Assembly: GCA_964528565.1 (NCBI GenBank)
Contig: CAZGSP010000008.1
Span: 1-16,485 of the forward strand
Length of the DNA: 16,485 bases
Direction of reading: 5' to 3'
DNA from: UBA10133 sp964528565
GTDB taxonomy: Bacteria > Patescibacteriota > Microgenomatia > UBA1400 > MFAQ01
Under the pieces are notes generated by a model. It was not told the DNA's origin and searched no databases. It was given only the letters and a program-made list of their open reading frames with translations. Below are positions 1 to 5,465 of the stretch, one piece after another; the stretch's first letter is position 1, and each line of letters starts with the position of its first letter. The translations under genes and the position numbers were made by a program.

Positions 1-42
1 GTATTCTTTCGAAATCCCAGGTATGCACCGCGGGACGAGCCG
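1..42 (+). repeat. 42-bp direct repeat, copy 1 (left edge)
   Basis: These 42 bases (beginning GTATTCTTTCGAAATCCC) recur without a mismatch at 16418-16459. The match stops at base 43, where this copy continues AAGGGAACC and the other GAGGAAATC. Because the copy starts at base 1, its true left boundary is unknown. The repeat and the bases up to about 100 look more GC-rich than the neighbouring genes. The element type is not recognised. It is a dispersed repeat or a shared piece of a small multicopy ORF. Confidence 0.9.
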
Positions 43-181
43 AAGGGAACCTGTAGTCAGGCGAGATAGTAACGCGGGAGTACGGTTTTTGGCGGTCTTC
101 GAACGGCAAAGAAAAAATCAAACGATCTCTTCGACCATCTTGATCTTTTTACTCATCCATTTTTCCATCTCACTCCTATAA
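2..181 (+). other. open reading frame through the left repeat (partial, doubtful gene)
   Basis: Reading the plus strand from base 2 gives an open frame of 59 codons that ends at TAA 179-181. It starts YSFEIPGMHRGTSRR, the same peptide encoded by the repeat copy near the right edge, and continues with a basic sequence. Its last 64 bases run antisense through the 3' end of the PfkB kinase gene, where the peptide turns into an unrelated hydrophobic run. If this is the tail of a small multicopy gene, its 5' end lies outside the window. It could equally be an accident of a structured, GC-rich repeat. Nothing else was found in bases 43-117: only a weak 4-bp hairpin (50-61), and no convincing terminator for the kinase gene. 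Confidence 0.2.
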
Positions 182-1101
182 AGCAACCCATCCTTCGCAC
201 CCAGCTTCATCACCTGACTACCCCCGTCAGCTAGTCCCATCTTTAGAAAATCTTCCGGTTTTCTATTCTGAAGAATACCGGCTACTATTCCACAAACAAA
301 AGCGTCTCCGGCTCCCGTATCATCAACCGAACTTACCGGAAAGGCGTCCATTTTCAGCCAAGTTCTGTTTACAATTACACTCGCACCTTTTTTCCCGTCC
401 GTCACCGCAATCACCCTGGCTCCCAAGTCTGCGACCTTTTTCATTATTTCTTTTTCGTTTTCATAATCAACTCCGGTTAGCATGCTGGCTTCCATACGAT
501 TGACGTTAAAAAAGTCTAGTTTGGGAATTATCTTTATCATCCTCTCTTTTTGTTCAAGCTCTTTTCTTCCCGGATTAAAACCTATTTTGACTCCATAATT
601 AAAAGCAAACAATATCAGATCTTCAAGAAACTGCATTTCTCCACCAAGCGATGATACTTGGATCCAGTCTGCTTTCTTTACCTCTTCCCAATTGATTTCT
701 TTTGCGTCGATCAAGCCGCTTTCACCCCGGTAAGTAACAATCGACCGGCCTCCATCCGCCGAAACCAATACGACCGACAATCCTGTTTTCCCCTTACCTT
801 TCTGCAACATCGACAGATCAAGCCCCTCTTTCTCGAGCTCTTTTGTCATTACTTCTCCCAGATCATCATTTCCTATTCTGGAGATCATCTTCACTGCCTC
901 ACCCATTCTATGAAGACCAACCGCCACATTTGTTCCGCCTCCGCCGCTCACTACCATGCTCTCCTCCGCTTCCAGCTTTCCCCCCACCACTTCACACATT
1001 GCCAGACCTCCGGGTACTTCGTGTCCTTTAACGGTCTTCAAGGCTTTTGACCTTAACAGCACGTCCTCCACCGCCGCCCCGATAACGATAACTTTCTGCA
1101 T
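118..1101 (-). CDS. PfkB-family carbohydrate kinase (ribokinase-like)
   Basis: This 327-residue cytoplasmic kinase belongs to the PfkB/ribokinase family, which transfers phosphate from ATP to a sugar or nucleoside hydroxyl. The family's N-terminal glycine-rich signature appears as SGGGGTN (residues 52-58), preceded by a segment (about 25-50) in the place of the substrate lid. The C-terminal signature DDTGAGD lies at 260-266; the last Asp is the expected catalytic base and the preceding Gly-Ala-Gly forms the anion hole. Length is normal for the family. The substrate cannot be read from sequence; ribose, a hexose phosphate or a nucleoside are all possible. The gene is monocistronic and divergent from the membrane-protein gene at 1164. 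Its ATG lies 6 nt after a TAAAAT box, so the mRNA may be leaderless. Function class is firm, substrate unknown. Confidence 0.9.
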   Translation of the reverse strand: MQKVIVIGAAVEDVLLRSKALKTVKGHEVPGGLAMCEVVGGKLEAEESMVVSGGGGTNVAVGLHRMGEAVKMISRIGNDDLGEVMTKELEKEGLDLSMLQKGKGKTGLSVVLVSADGGRSIVTYRGESGLIDAKEINWEEVKKADWIQVSSLGGEMQFLEDLILFAFNYGVKIGFNPGRKELEQKERMIKIIPKLDFFNVNRMEASMLTGVDYENEKEIMKKVADLGARVIAVTDGKKGASVIVNRTWLKMDAFPVSSVDDTGAGDAFVCGIVAGILQNRKPEDFLKMGLADGGSQVMKLGAKDGLLYRSEMEKWMSKKIKMVEEIV

Positions 1102-1107
1102 AACTCC

Positions 1108-1113
1108 ATTTTA
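1108..1113 (-). promoter_or_regulatory. probable -10 box for the PfkB kinase (leaderless arrangement)
   Basis: On the minus strand TAAAAT is followed by exactly 6 nt and then the kinase ATG. This places the expected transcription start at or within a few bases of the start codon. A GGAG sits only 2 nt before ATG, too close to act as a normal ribosome-binding site. No convincing -35 box was found. Confidence 0.5.
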
Positions 1114-1151
1114 GCCTATCCATATCGGTACAGAAGTGCAAACCTTACTGA

Positions 1152-1157
1152 TAAAAT
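1152..1157 (+). promoter_or_regulatory. probable -10 box for the membrane protein at 1164 (leaderless arrangement)
   Basis: TAAAAT is followed by 6 nt and ATG at 1164, the mirror image of the divergent kinase promoter. There is no purine-rich Shine-Dalgarno sequence between the box and the start codon. The -35 region is unremarkable. Confidence 0.5.
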
Positions 1158-1163
1158 ACATTT

Positions 1164-1607
1164 ATGAAACCGTGGAACCTGCTAAGACCAAAAACCGGAA
1201 AAGAAATTCCCTTCTTGATTCTTATTAGTTTTTTGGCCACCTTCGCCCTTTCGCGGTTTGTGACGTCTCTTCCGTTTCCCAATCTGTATTTAAAAGTCAG
1301 AGATATTCACGTTCACCACTTTGCTTACGGTATCTTCATCTTGGGCATAGTCGGATTTCTCAGTCTGGTCCTGGAAAGGACAGACAAACTCAAGCTTCAG
1401 CTTTCCGTGATCTACGGAGTTGGTTTGGGCCTGGCCTTTGACGAGTTTGCCATGTGGATACAGCTTGAAGACGTCTACAAAGACCGTTCCACCTATGACG
1501 CCATCGTCACCATCTCACTAATACTTCTGAACATTATTTATTTTGACGATTTCTGGAAAAAATGGGGTAACCGTCTCGGACTCCTCTTCAAAAGAATCTT
1601 TAGCTAA
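1164..1607 (+). CDS. uncharacterised 4-TM membrane protein with HxHH and DE motifs
   Basis: This 147-residue protein has about four hydrophobic segments (roughly 14-34, 52-71, 81-100 and 112-127), a basic N-terminus and a basic C-terminal tail. A His cluster HVHH (49-52) sits at the start of TM2, and an acidic pair with a nearby Trp (D93, E94, W98) sits inside TM3. Such polar residues in membrane segments suggest a buried metal or catalytic site, but I cannot name an activity. It looks like a recurrent bacterial family of small integral membrane proteins. It is the only complete gene on the plus strand. It is divergent from the kinase and converges on the gene ending at 1616, with 8 bases between the stops and no room for a classical terminator. 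Confidence 0.75.
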   Translation: MKPWNLLRPKTGKEIPFLILISFLATFALSRFVTSLPFPNLYLKVRDIHVHHFAYGIFILGIVGFLSLVLERTDKLKLQLSVIYGVGLGLAFDEFAMWIQLEDVYKDRSTYDAIVTISLILLNIIYFDDFWKKWGNRLGLLFKRIFS

Positions 1608-1615
1608 ATCAGACT

Positions 1616-2083
1616 CTAGAAAAATATCTTATTGATTGGGTATCTAAATTCAGACCTCTTAATCTTTATCACAAACATTGGCTCGATTGGTTCATAAGAC
1701 AGTATCTCACCGTTAATTTCTTCCAACCCCGCCGTTTTTCTATCCATCACATAAATATATCCCGTGTCGGCAATATTTTCTGTATTTTCTACCGCAAAGT
1801 AAGGTTCTTCCGAATACTTCACCTCTCCGTCTTCGATAGCCATAAAGCACTTATTTTCTCTTTTTCCCACATCCACCCCTCCACACAAAGCCGTAAACAT
1901 TGCCAGTACCGGATTAATCGTCAAATAGACAACCTTTCTGTTCCCGGTTTCTTTTACTTCATCATTAGCTAGTTGAGGTATCAGCTTATCTTCAATCAGT
2001 CTGGAGCTACCATGAAAACAATATCCTCTTATTACCAGCTCTTCCAAAGATTCCAGGACATTTTCCTCTCCTACTATTAGCAT
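1616..2083 (-). CDS. hypothetical protein with ADP-ribosyltransferase-like motifs
   Basis: This 155-residue soluble protein is the last gene of the sugar-phosphate operon, 15 bp after the aldolase stop. It is not confidently recognised. FHGSS (23-27) followed about 25 residues later by VVYLTINPVLAMFTAL (51-66) recalls the ART fold, where a His in an HG(S/T) motif and a 'YLT...A' strand-helix unit bind NAD. A clear third catalytic residue (Glu or equivalent) was not pinned down, although acidic segments at 82-104 could hold it. If the resemblance is real, it might modify a protein or nucleic acid, or act like a Tpt1/KptA phosphotransferase. It has no signal peptide or membrane segment. The gene call is solid; the function is a guess. 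Confidence 0.6.
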   Translation of the reverse strand: MLIVGEENVLESLEELVIRGYCFHGSSRLIEDKLIPQLANDEVKETGNRKVVYLTINPVLAMFTALCGGVDVGKRENKCFMAIEDGEVKYSEEPYFAVENTENIADTGYIYVMDRKTAGLEEINGEILSYEPIEPMFVIKIKRSEFRYPINKIFF

Positions 2084-2098
2084 AACTTCGTCATAGGA

Positions 2099-2845
2099 TT
2101 ATTTAAAGACAACCTCGGATAGCTTCTTGGAAATCTCATTAGGATTTGGATCTTGCCAGACATTTCTACCGATAGCTATTCCCTTGGCTCCCGCCTGCAT
2201 CGCCCCGGAAATTTCGGCATCCAAATTTTCCCAATCTACTTTTTTACCACCTTGAGCTAAAACGCCGGTCTTTCCCGCCGCTCTCACGACCCACTCAAAG
2301 CTTTCGGAGTCACCGGTGTAGGGTACTTTGACAAAGTCGGCATTTAACTCCATCCCAATTCTGGCTCCGTAAGCGACCACATCCCGGTCCGCTTCCCTCC
2401 CGGATACCTTCCTGCCTCTCGGGTACATCCACGCAATGACGATCATTCCTCGGGCATGGGCCTCGTCTTCAATTTTGGAAAACTCGACTAACATCTGTTC
2501 CTCCTTCTCACTTCCCACGTAGATGGTATACCCTACTCCGATAGCCCCCAGTTCGGCCGCCTTTTCCACCGTACAAAGCTGAAGAGACAAGGGCTCTTCT
2601 CCCTGAAACGAAGTTTTTCCATTTAGTTTGACGATCAGAGGTACTCCGCTTTCTTTTTGATAGTATTTGGCCGCCACTCCTTCTTGAAATACCACTCCGG
2701 TAAAATATCCGTTCTTGGCTATCTCCATTATGTAAGTCGGGTCAACACTCTTTTTATCAAAGTCCACCGGACCGTGTTCAAAACCTTGATCATAAGCCAA
2801 AAGCATTACCTTCCCGTTTCTTTCTATTCTGGTTGTATCGATCAT
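2099..2845 (-). CDS. class I fructose-bisphosphate aldolase, archaeal (DhnA) type
   Basis: This TIM-barrel aldolase is expected to interconvert fructose 1,6-bisphosphate with dihydroxyacetone phosphate and glyceraldehyde 3-phosphate through a lysine Schiff base. From the ATG at 2845 it has 248 residues. LAYDQGFEHGP (near 16-26) carries the conserved Asp (D19). AWMYPRG supplies the aromatic active-site residue (Y141). DFVKVPYTGD contains the Schiff-base Lys (K173). GIAIGRNVW (about 222-230) is the phosphate-binding loop. A GTG at 2878 would add 11 residues but overlaps the preceding gene by 26 bp; the ATG 7 bp after that gene's stop is preferred. Relatives of this fold include LsrF and ADH-synthase-type enzymes, so a different aldol substrate is possible. 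It follows the LOG gene in the operon. Confidence 0.88.
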   Translation of the reverse strand: MIDTTRIERNGKVMLLAYDQGFEHGPVDFDKKSVDPTYIMEIAKNGYFTGVVFQEGVAAKYYQKESGVPLIVKLNGKTSFQGEEPLSLQLCTVEKAAELGAIGVGYTIYVGSEKEEQMLVEFSKIEDEAHARGMIVIAWMYPRGRKVSGREADRDVVAYGARIGMELNADFVKVPYTGDSESFEWVVRAAGKTGVLAQGGKKVDWENLDAEISGAMQAGAKGIAIGRNVWQDPNPNEISKKLSEVVFK

Positions 2846-2852
2846 ATCTTCA

Positions 2853-3476
2853 TTATTCCATAAAGGCTTTTTCTCCACTCAAGTCATCTTTGATCTCCTG
2901 ATGGGGTGGCATTTCCAAGTCATACTCTCTGAGATACCCGATCACTTGTTCCGGCGTCGTAGCGATCTTATAGACTCTTAGTGCTCCCGGTCTGGCACCG
3001 ATCTTCATATTTTTGATCAACTCTTCGACTATTGGATACCAAAATCCACCGTACAAAATCAAGGGCTTGTGATGACCAAAATAAAGGTAAGCAAGACCCC
3101 ACGCCATCCCCAGTTCGGACAGTGTTCCCGTTCCTCCGTTAAAGATAACGTAGGCGTCTCCGAGCTCCAGTAACTTCATCGTTCTGTCAACGTAGTTATT
3201 CATGATGATTTCCTTATCGGCTTTGTTCTGGGGATCTTTTCCTTCGAAGTTTTCGATAAATTTTGGATAGAATGTAGCTACCGAAGCCACTCCACCGCCC
3301 TCATGAGCTCCTTCCGTCGCCGCTCTCATCACTCCCGGACCACCACCATTTACCACTTCCAAACCATTTTGGGCAATCATCCTTGCCACTTCCACTGTTT
3401 CTTTATACAAAGGGTCGGATGGGGGACAGTCCGCAAATCCAAAAATAGTAACTGCTTTTAAGTACTTAAATGCCAT
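2853..3476 (-). CDS. LOG-family protein (Rossmann-fold nucleotide-binding, TIGR00730-like)
   Basis: This 207-residue protein has the LOG/'lysine decarboxylase-like' Rossmann fold, whose characterised members hydrolyse nucleoside 5'-monophosphates to free base and ribose 5-phosphate. GGGPGVM (44-50) is the nucleotide loop. YVDRTMK (95-101) carries the conserved Arg, and NGGTGTLSE (113-121) matches the PGGxGTxxE catalytic motif except that the first Pro is Asn; the Glu is kept. ATG at 3476 begins 7 bp after the epimerase stop. A TTG at 3494, preceded by GAGG about 10 nt upstream, would add 6 residues and overlap that gene by 11 bp. Release of ribose 5-phosphate would fit the neighbouring RpiB- and Rpe-like genes. 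The exact substrate is unknown. Confidence 0.85.
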   Translation of the reverse strand: MAFKYLKAVTIFGFADCPPSDPLYKETVEVARMIAQNGLEVVNGGGPGVMRAATEGAHEGGGVASVATFYPKFIENFEGKDPQNKADKEIIMNNYVDRTMKLLELGDAYVIFNGGTGTLSELGMAWGLAYLYFGHHKPLILYGGFWYPIVEELIKNMKIGARPGALRVYKIATTPEQVIGYLREYDLEMPPHQEIKDDLSGEKAFME

Positions 3477-3483
3477 ACACCCA

Positions 3484-4164
3484 CTATACACCAAGATTTT
3501 CGAGCCTCAACAGTTCCTCTTCAACGTTTTCTGCATTCAGCAGATCGGAACCGACCGCAAACTCCATTCCCAAGAAACTCTTGCTAAATTCATCTTCCGC
3601 AATTTCCTGAGACCACTCGGCCACCAAACACTTTTTAATATTTTCGACGTTTAATCCTCCATCCACTACGATAGTGACAAACTCGCTCATCTCTCTGACT
3701 TTTTTTATTTTTGGAAGTACTCTCTCATCAAACTTTTGCACTCCCTGAGAACCGGCTTTCACACTCATCAGCAGAACTCCATCCAGGCTATTTATCATTT
3801 CTTCCAGACCATCGAGCGGGGTATCGATATCAAAAGCCAGACCGGCCTTCATCCCCGCCGCCTCCGTATCGGCAATGAACTTGGCTCTATCCTCCATTTT
3901 TTCCACCTGTCCATAAAGTGCCGTTATCCCCGCCGCCGCGCATCTGTCTACCCATTCCTCCGGTTTGTCCACCATCAGATGTCCCTCAAAATCTACGATC
4001 GTATCAATATTCAATAGGATCTCCGGCATTACCGTTTCGGTCGGGGCGTATTTGCCATCGATAATATCCATCTGCACTCTTTTGGCTACCCCCCACACCT
4101 TCTTCAGCTTCTCTTCAAAGGCGGTGATGTCTTTTTCCAATATCGCCGGAACGATGGTTACCAT
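3484..4164 (-). CDS. ribulose-phosphate 3-epimerase family protein (divergent)
   Basis: This 226-residue TIM barrel is related to Rpe, the metal-dependent epimerase linking ribulose 5-phosphate and xylulose 5-phosphate. Recognisable blocks are QMDIIDG (31-37), GHLMV (61-65), GLAFDIDTP (108-116), LLMSVKAGSQG (131-141) and VVDGG (166-170). The two catalytic aspartates appear conserved (D33, D168) and so does H62, but the usual first metal-ligand His of HxDxMDG is Gln (Q31), and the N-terminal Ser motif is PAIL. The PGFGGQ loop reads KAGSQG. The metal site or substrate may therefore differ from standard Rpe. Its ATG overlaps the RpiB-like stop by one base (TAATG), implying translational coupling. 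Family assignment is good; the exact epimerase activity is uncertain. Confidence 0.82.
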   Translation of the reverse strand: MVTIVPAILEKDITAFEEKLKKVWGVAKRVQMDIIDGKYAPTETVMPEILLNIDTIVDFEGHLMVDKPEEWVDRCAAAGITALYGQVEKMEDRAKFIADTEAAGMKAGLAFDIDTPLDGLEEMINSLDGVLLMSVKAGSQGVQKFDERVLPKIKKVREMSEFVTIVVDGGLNVENIKKCLVAEWSQEIAEDEFSKSFLGMEFAVGSDLLNAENVEEELLRLENLGV

Positions 4165-4601
4165 TAGAGCAAGTTATCCAATTTCATAATTCGTCTCTTG
4201 TACTTATCGTCTTCCGACTTTTTTTCCGTTAAGAAGATCTTTATCATTCGGATCACCAACTCTTCATCAAAATAATCCGAAGGAACGGAAAGAGCGTTGA
4301 TATCATCATCGGTTCTTCCCTTGCGAACCGCCTCGGCATCAAAAGCAAGGCCGCATCGTACTCCCGCAAATCTATTGGCCGCCATCATCATGCCAAATCC
4401 ATTCCTGCAAAACAAAACCACTCGGTCGCCCGAAGACGTAACCGCTTGAACCGCTCTTTTGGCATAGTCCACGTAATCGTCACCCTCCACTAGGTTCACC
4501 GACCCCACATCCTCCACCGTATACCCCTCGGTACTAAGCCACTTTTTAATTGACTCTTTCATCTCAAACCCCCCATGATCCGCCCCCAAAATTACTTTCA
4601 T
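4164..4601 (-). CDS. RpiB/LacAB-family sugar-phosphate isomerase (divergent)
   Basis: This 145-residue protein is the first gene of the five-gene sugar operon and belongs to the RpiB/LacA/LacB family, which interconverts ribose 5-phosphate and ribulose 5-phosphate or galactose/tagatose 6-phosphates. GADHGGFEMK (6-15) holds the conserved Asp-His, and FCRNGFGMMMAANR (64-77) keeps the catalytic Cys (C65) of the CGTGxG motif. However, the Gly-Thr after the Cys is Arg-Asn, and the usual RxHNxAN segment reads RTDDDIN (96-102), losing its His. Such changes usually alter phosphate or sugar contacts, so the substrate may differ from RpiB. A TATAGT box lies 7 nt before ATG, with no normally spaced Shine-Dalgarno sequence. 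Function class is good, substrate open. Confidence 0.83.
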   Translation of the reverse strand: MKVILGADHGGFEMKESIKKWLSTEGYTVEDVGSVNLVEGDDYVDYAKRAVQAVTSSGDRVVLFCRNGFGMMMAANRFAGVRCGLAFDAEAVRKGRTDDDINALSVPSDYFDEELVIRMIKIFLTEKKSEDDKYKRRIMKLDNLL

Positions 4602-4608
4602 TACCTTT

Positions 4609-4636
4609 ACTATATCAAAGCATTGTAATCAAGCAA
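4609..4636 (-). promoter_or_regulatory. probable promoter of the rpiB-like operon
   Basis: On the minus strand TTGCTT (4631-4636) and TATAGT (4609-4614) are separated by 16 bp. The ATG follows the -10 box by only 7 nt, so the transcript is probably leaderless or nearly so. The -35 hexamer is a weak match and lies in the 10-nt loop of the inverted repeat 4623-4648, which could therefore be an operator. Confidence 0.45.
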
Positions 4637-4648
4637 AGCGGATTACAA
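4623..4648. repeat. 8-bp inverted repeat around the -35 region of the rpiB-like operon
   Basis: TTGTAATC (4623-4630) and GATTACAA (4641-4648) are perfect complements separated by 10 bases. The repeat flanks the proposed -35 box and so may bind a regulator. It could also be the last of several hairpins filling this intergenic region. Confidence 0.55.
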
Positions 4649-4650
4649 GC

Positions 4651-4728
4651 TGATATAAGAGGAAGCACAGGAATAATATTTCAATAATAACGAATTATTG
4701 AAAAGATGACGAGCAAGCTCTTATATCA
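4651..4728. repeat. nested inverted-repeat structure (outer 11 bp, inner 10 bp)
   Basis: The outer arms TGATATAAGAG (4651-4661) and CTCTTATATCA (4718-4728) are perfect complements. Between them lies a second perfect hairpin, TTTCAATAAT (4679-4688) with ATTATTGAAA (4694-4703) and a 5-base loop. The arms are AT-rich and no T-run follows, so a classical terminator is unlikely. It may fold in the 3' leader/trailer RNA or be a small mobile palindromic element. No ORF is present. Confidence 0.65.
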
Positions 4729-4733
4729 AATCC

Positions 4734-4887
4734 GTTCCGAAGTACCTGTCCGTTAAGGAAAAGATTGCGCAAAGCGAAAAAGCCCGGTTTTTTATGTAAT
4801 CATAAAAATTTTTCGCTGCAAGTCAGGACGGATTTCGCGCAGGCGAAATAGCGTCCGTTTTTCCGTACGGATAGGTACGATAGGAAC
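4734..4887. repeat. 154-bp structured element with imperfect 27-bp terminal inverted repeats
   Basis: The left end reads GTTCC, 3 nt, GTACCTGTCCGT, 3 nt, GGAA (4734-4760). The reverse complement of the right end (4861-4887) reads GTTCC, 4 nt, GTACCTATCCGT, 2 nt, GGAA. Inside are two hairpin systems. AGCGAAAAA (4773-4781) pairs with TTTTTCGCT (4809-4817) around an inner hairpin TTTTTATG/CATAAAAA (4789-4796, 4801-4808). GGACG (4826-4830) pairs with CGTCC (4852-4856) around ATTTCGC/GCGAAAT (4832-4838, 4843-4849) with a GCAG tetraloop. It lies 12 bp after the sufT stop. It could be a structured non-coding RNA, a 3' UTR structure or a MITE-like relic; no known RNA family was recognised. Confidence 0.65.
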
Positions 4888-4899
4888 CAAAATAAAACA

Positions 4900-5196
4900 C
4901 TAATCAAGACCCAACTCCGCCCTCAATTCCTCCGAGATGGCGTCAGGACTCCAGGGCGGATCCCAAACCAGTTCTACCGAAACATTTTTCACTTCCGGAA
5001 CGGTCTTCAGAGCCTCCCTCACTTGTTTATCGATTATGGGAGCCAGCGGACATCCCGGACTTGTTAATGTCATCTCCACTTCCGCTTCACCGTCTTCATA
5101 TCTGACATCGTAAATTAGTCCTAAGTCCACAATGCTTACCCCAAGTTCGGGGTCAATCACCTTTCTCAAGGCTTCACGGATCTTGTCTTCTGTCAT
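4900..5196 (-). CDS. sufT: SufT-type Fe-S assembly factor (MIP18/DUF59 family)
   Basis: This small cytoplasmic protein (98 residues from the ATG at 5196) belongs to the MIP18/DUF59/PaaD family, whose SufT members help mature Fe-S proteins. The diagnostic blocks are DPELGVSIVDLGLIYDV near the N-terminus, MTLTSPGCPL with the conserved Cys in the middle, and VELVWDPPWSPDAIS near the C-terminus. Three starts are possible: GTG 5205, ATG 5202 overlapping the upstream TGA (TGATG), and ATG 5196. The last is chosen because AAGGTG lies 6 nt before it. The gene closes the long suf operon and is coupled to the two-TM protein gene ahead of it. Family and role are well supported by motif and context. Confidence 0.9.
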   Translation of the reverse strand: MTEDKIREALRKVIDPELGVSIVDLGLIYDVRYEDGEAEVEMTLTSPGCPLAPIIDKQVREALKTVPEVKNVSVELVWDPPWSPDAISEELRAELGLD

Positions 5197-5201
5197 TTCC
5201 A

Positions 5202-5402
5202 TCACCTTATTTTAAACTGTGCCTCGATTAAAACAAAGACTCCCCAAATACCCAAAGTCAAACCAACGAGCAGCCACTGGGTACTGGCAAGCCACAAATC
5301 GGATCCAAGTGCTCCCACAAACGACAACACCGCACAAACAACCGAGGCATAGATTAACACTTTTCCCACCGCCAACTTATCCTTATTCCGCAATTCCAAC
5401 AC
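5202..5402 (-). CDS. small two-TM membrane protein of the suf operon
   Basis: This 66-residue protein has a charged N-terminus (LELRNKDK), two hydrophobic segments (about 14-33 and 41-61) and a basic end (KIR). It is not recognised. The predicted start is GTG 5402, right after a purine run AGAGGGG; the next codon is TTG and would have better spacing. Its TGA overlaps the proposed ATG 5202 of sufT. A 63-bp gap separates it from the flavoreductase stop; that gap holds only AT-rich sequence, including a TATACT that might be a weak internal promoter. Placement between a flavoreductase and sufT suggests a membrane partner in the redox part of the operon, which is inference only. Confidence 0.6.
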   Translation of the reverse strand: MLELRNKDKLAVGKVLIYASVVCAVLSFVGALGSDLWLASTQWLLVGLTLGIWGVFVLIEAQFKIR

Positions 5403-5465
5403 CCCCTCTCATAATATTTATTACAATTCTCTCTATAAATTCAGTATAACAAAAACCGCCAAACC

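Noticed and set aside
1..117. Terminator hairpin after the PfkB kinase
   Set aside because: A T-run follows the stop on the minus strand, but the flanking TTGCCG...CGCCAA bases do not form a continuous stem.
658..1050. Open frame on the plus strand opposite the PfkB kinase
   Set aside because: It is antisense to a gene with intact kinase motifs, has no start signal and its translation shows no fold-like pattern. The other open frames opposite suf, rpe, aldolase and RNase genes were dismissed for the same reason.
4734..4887. Simple rho-independent terminator for the suf operon
   Set aside because: None of the GC-rich stems is directly followed by a T-run on the minus strand; the T-rich parts are themselves inside paired stems.
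4602..4899. CRISPR array or tRNA genes in the structured intergenic region
   Set aside because: There are no regularly spaced direct repeats and no cloverleaf with a T-loop motif; the structure is made of inverted repeats of different sequence.
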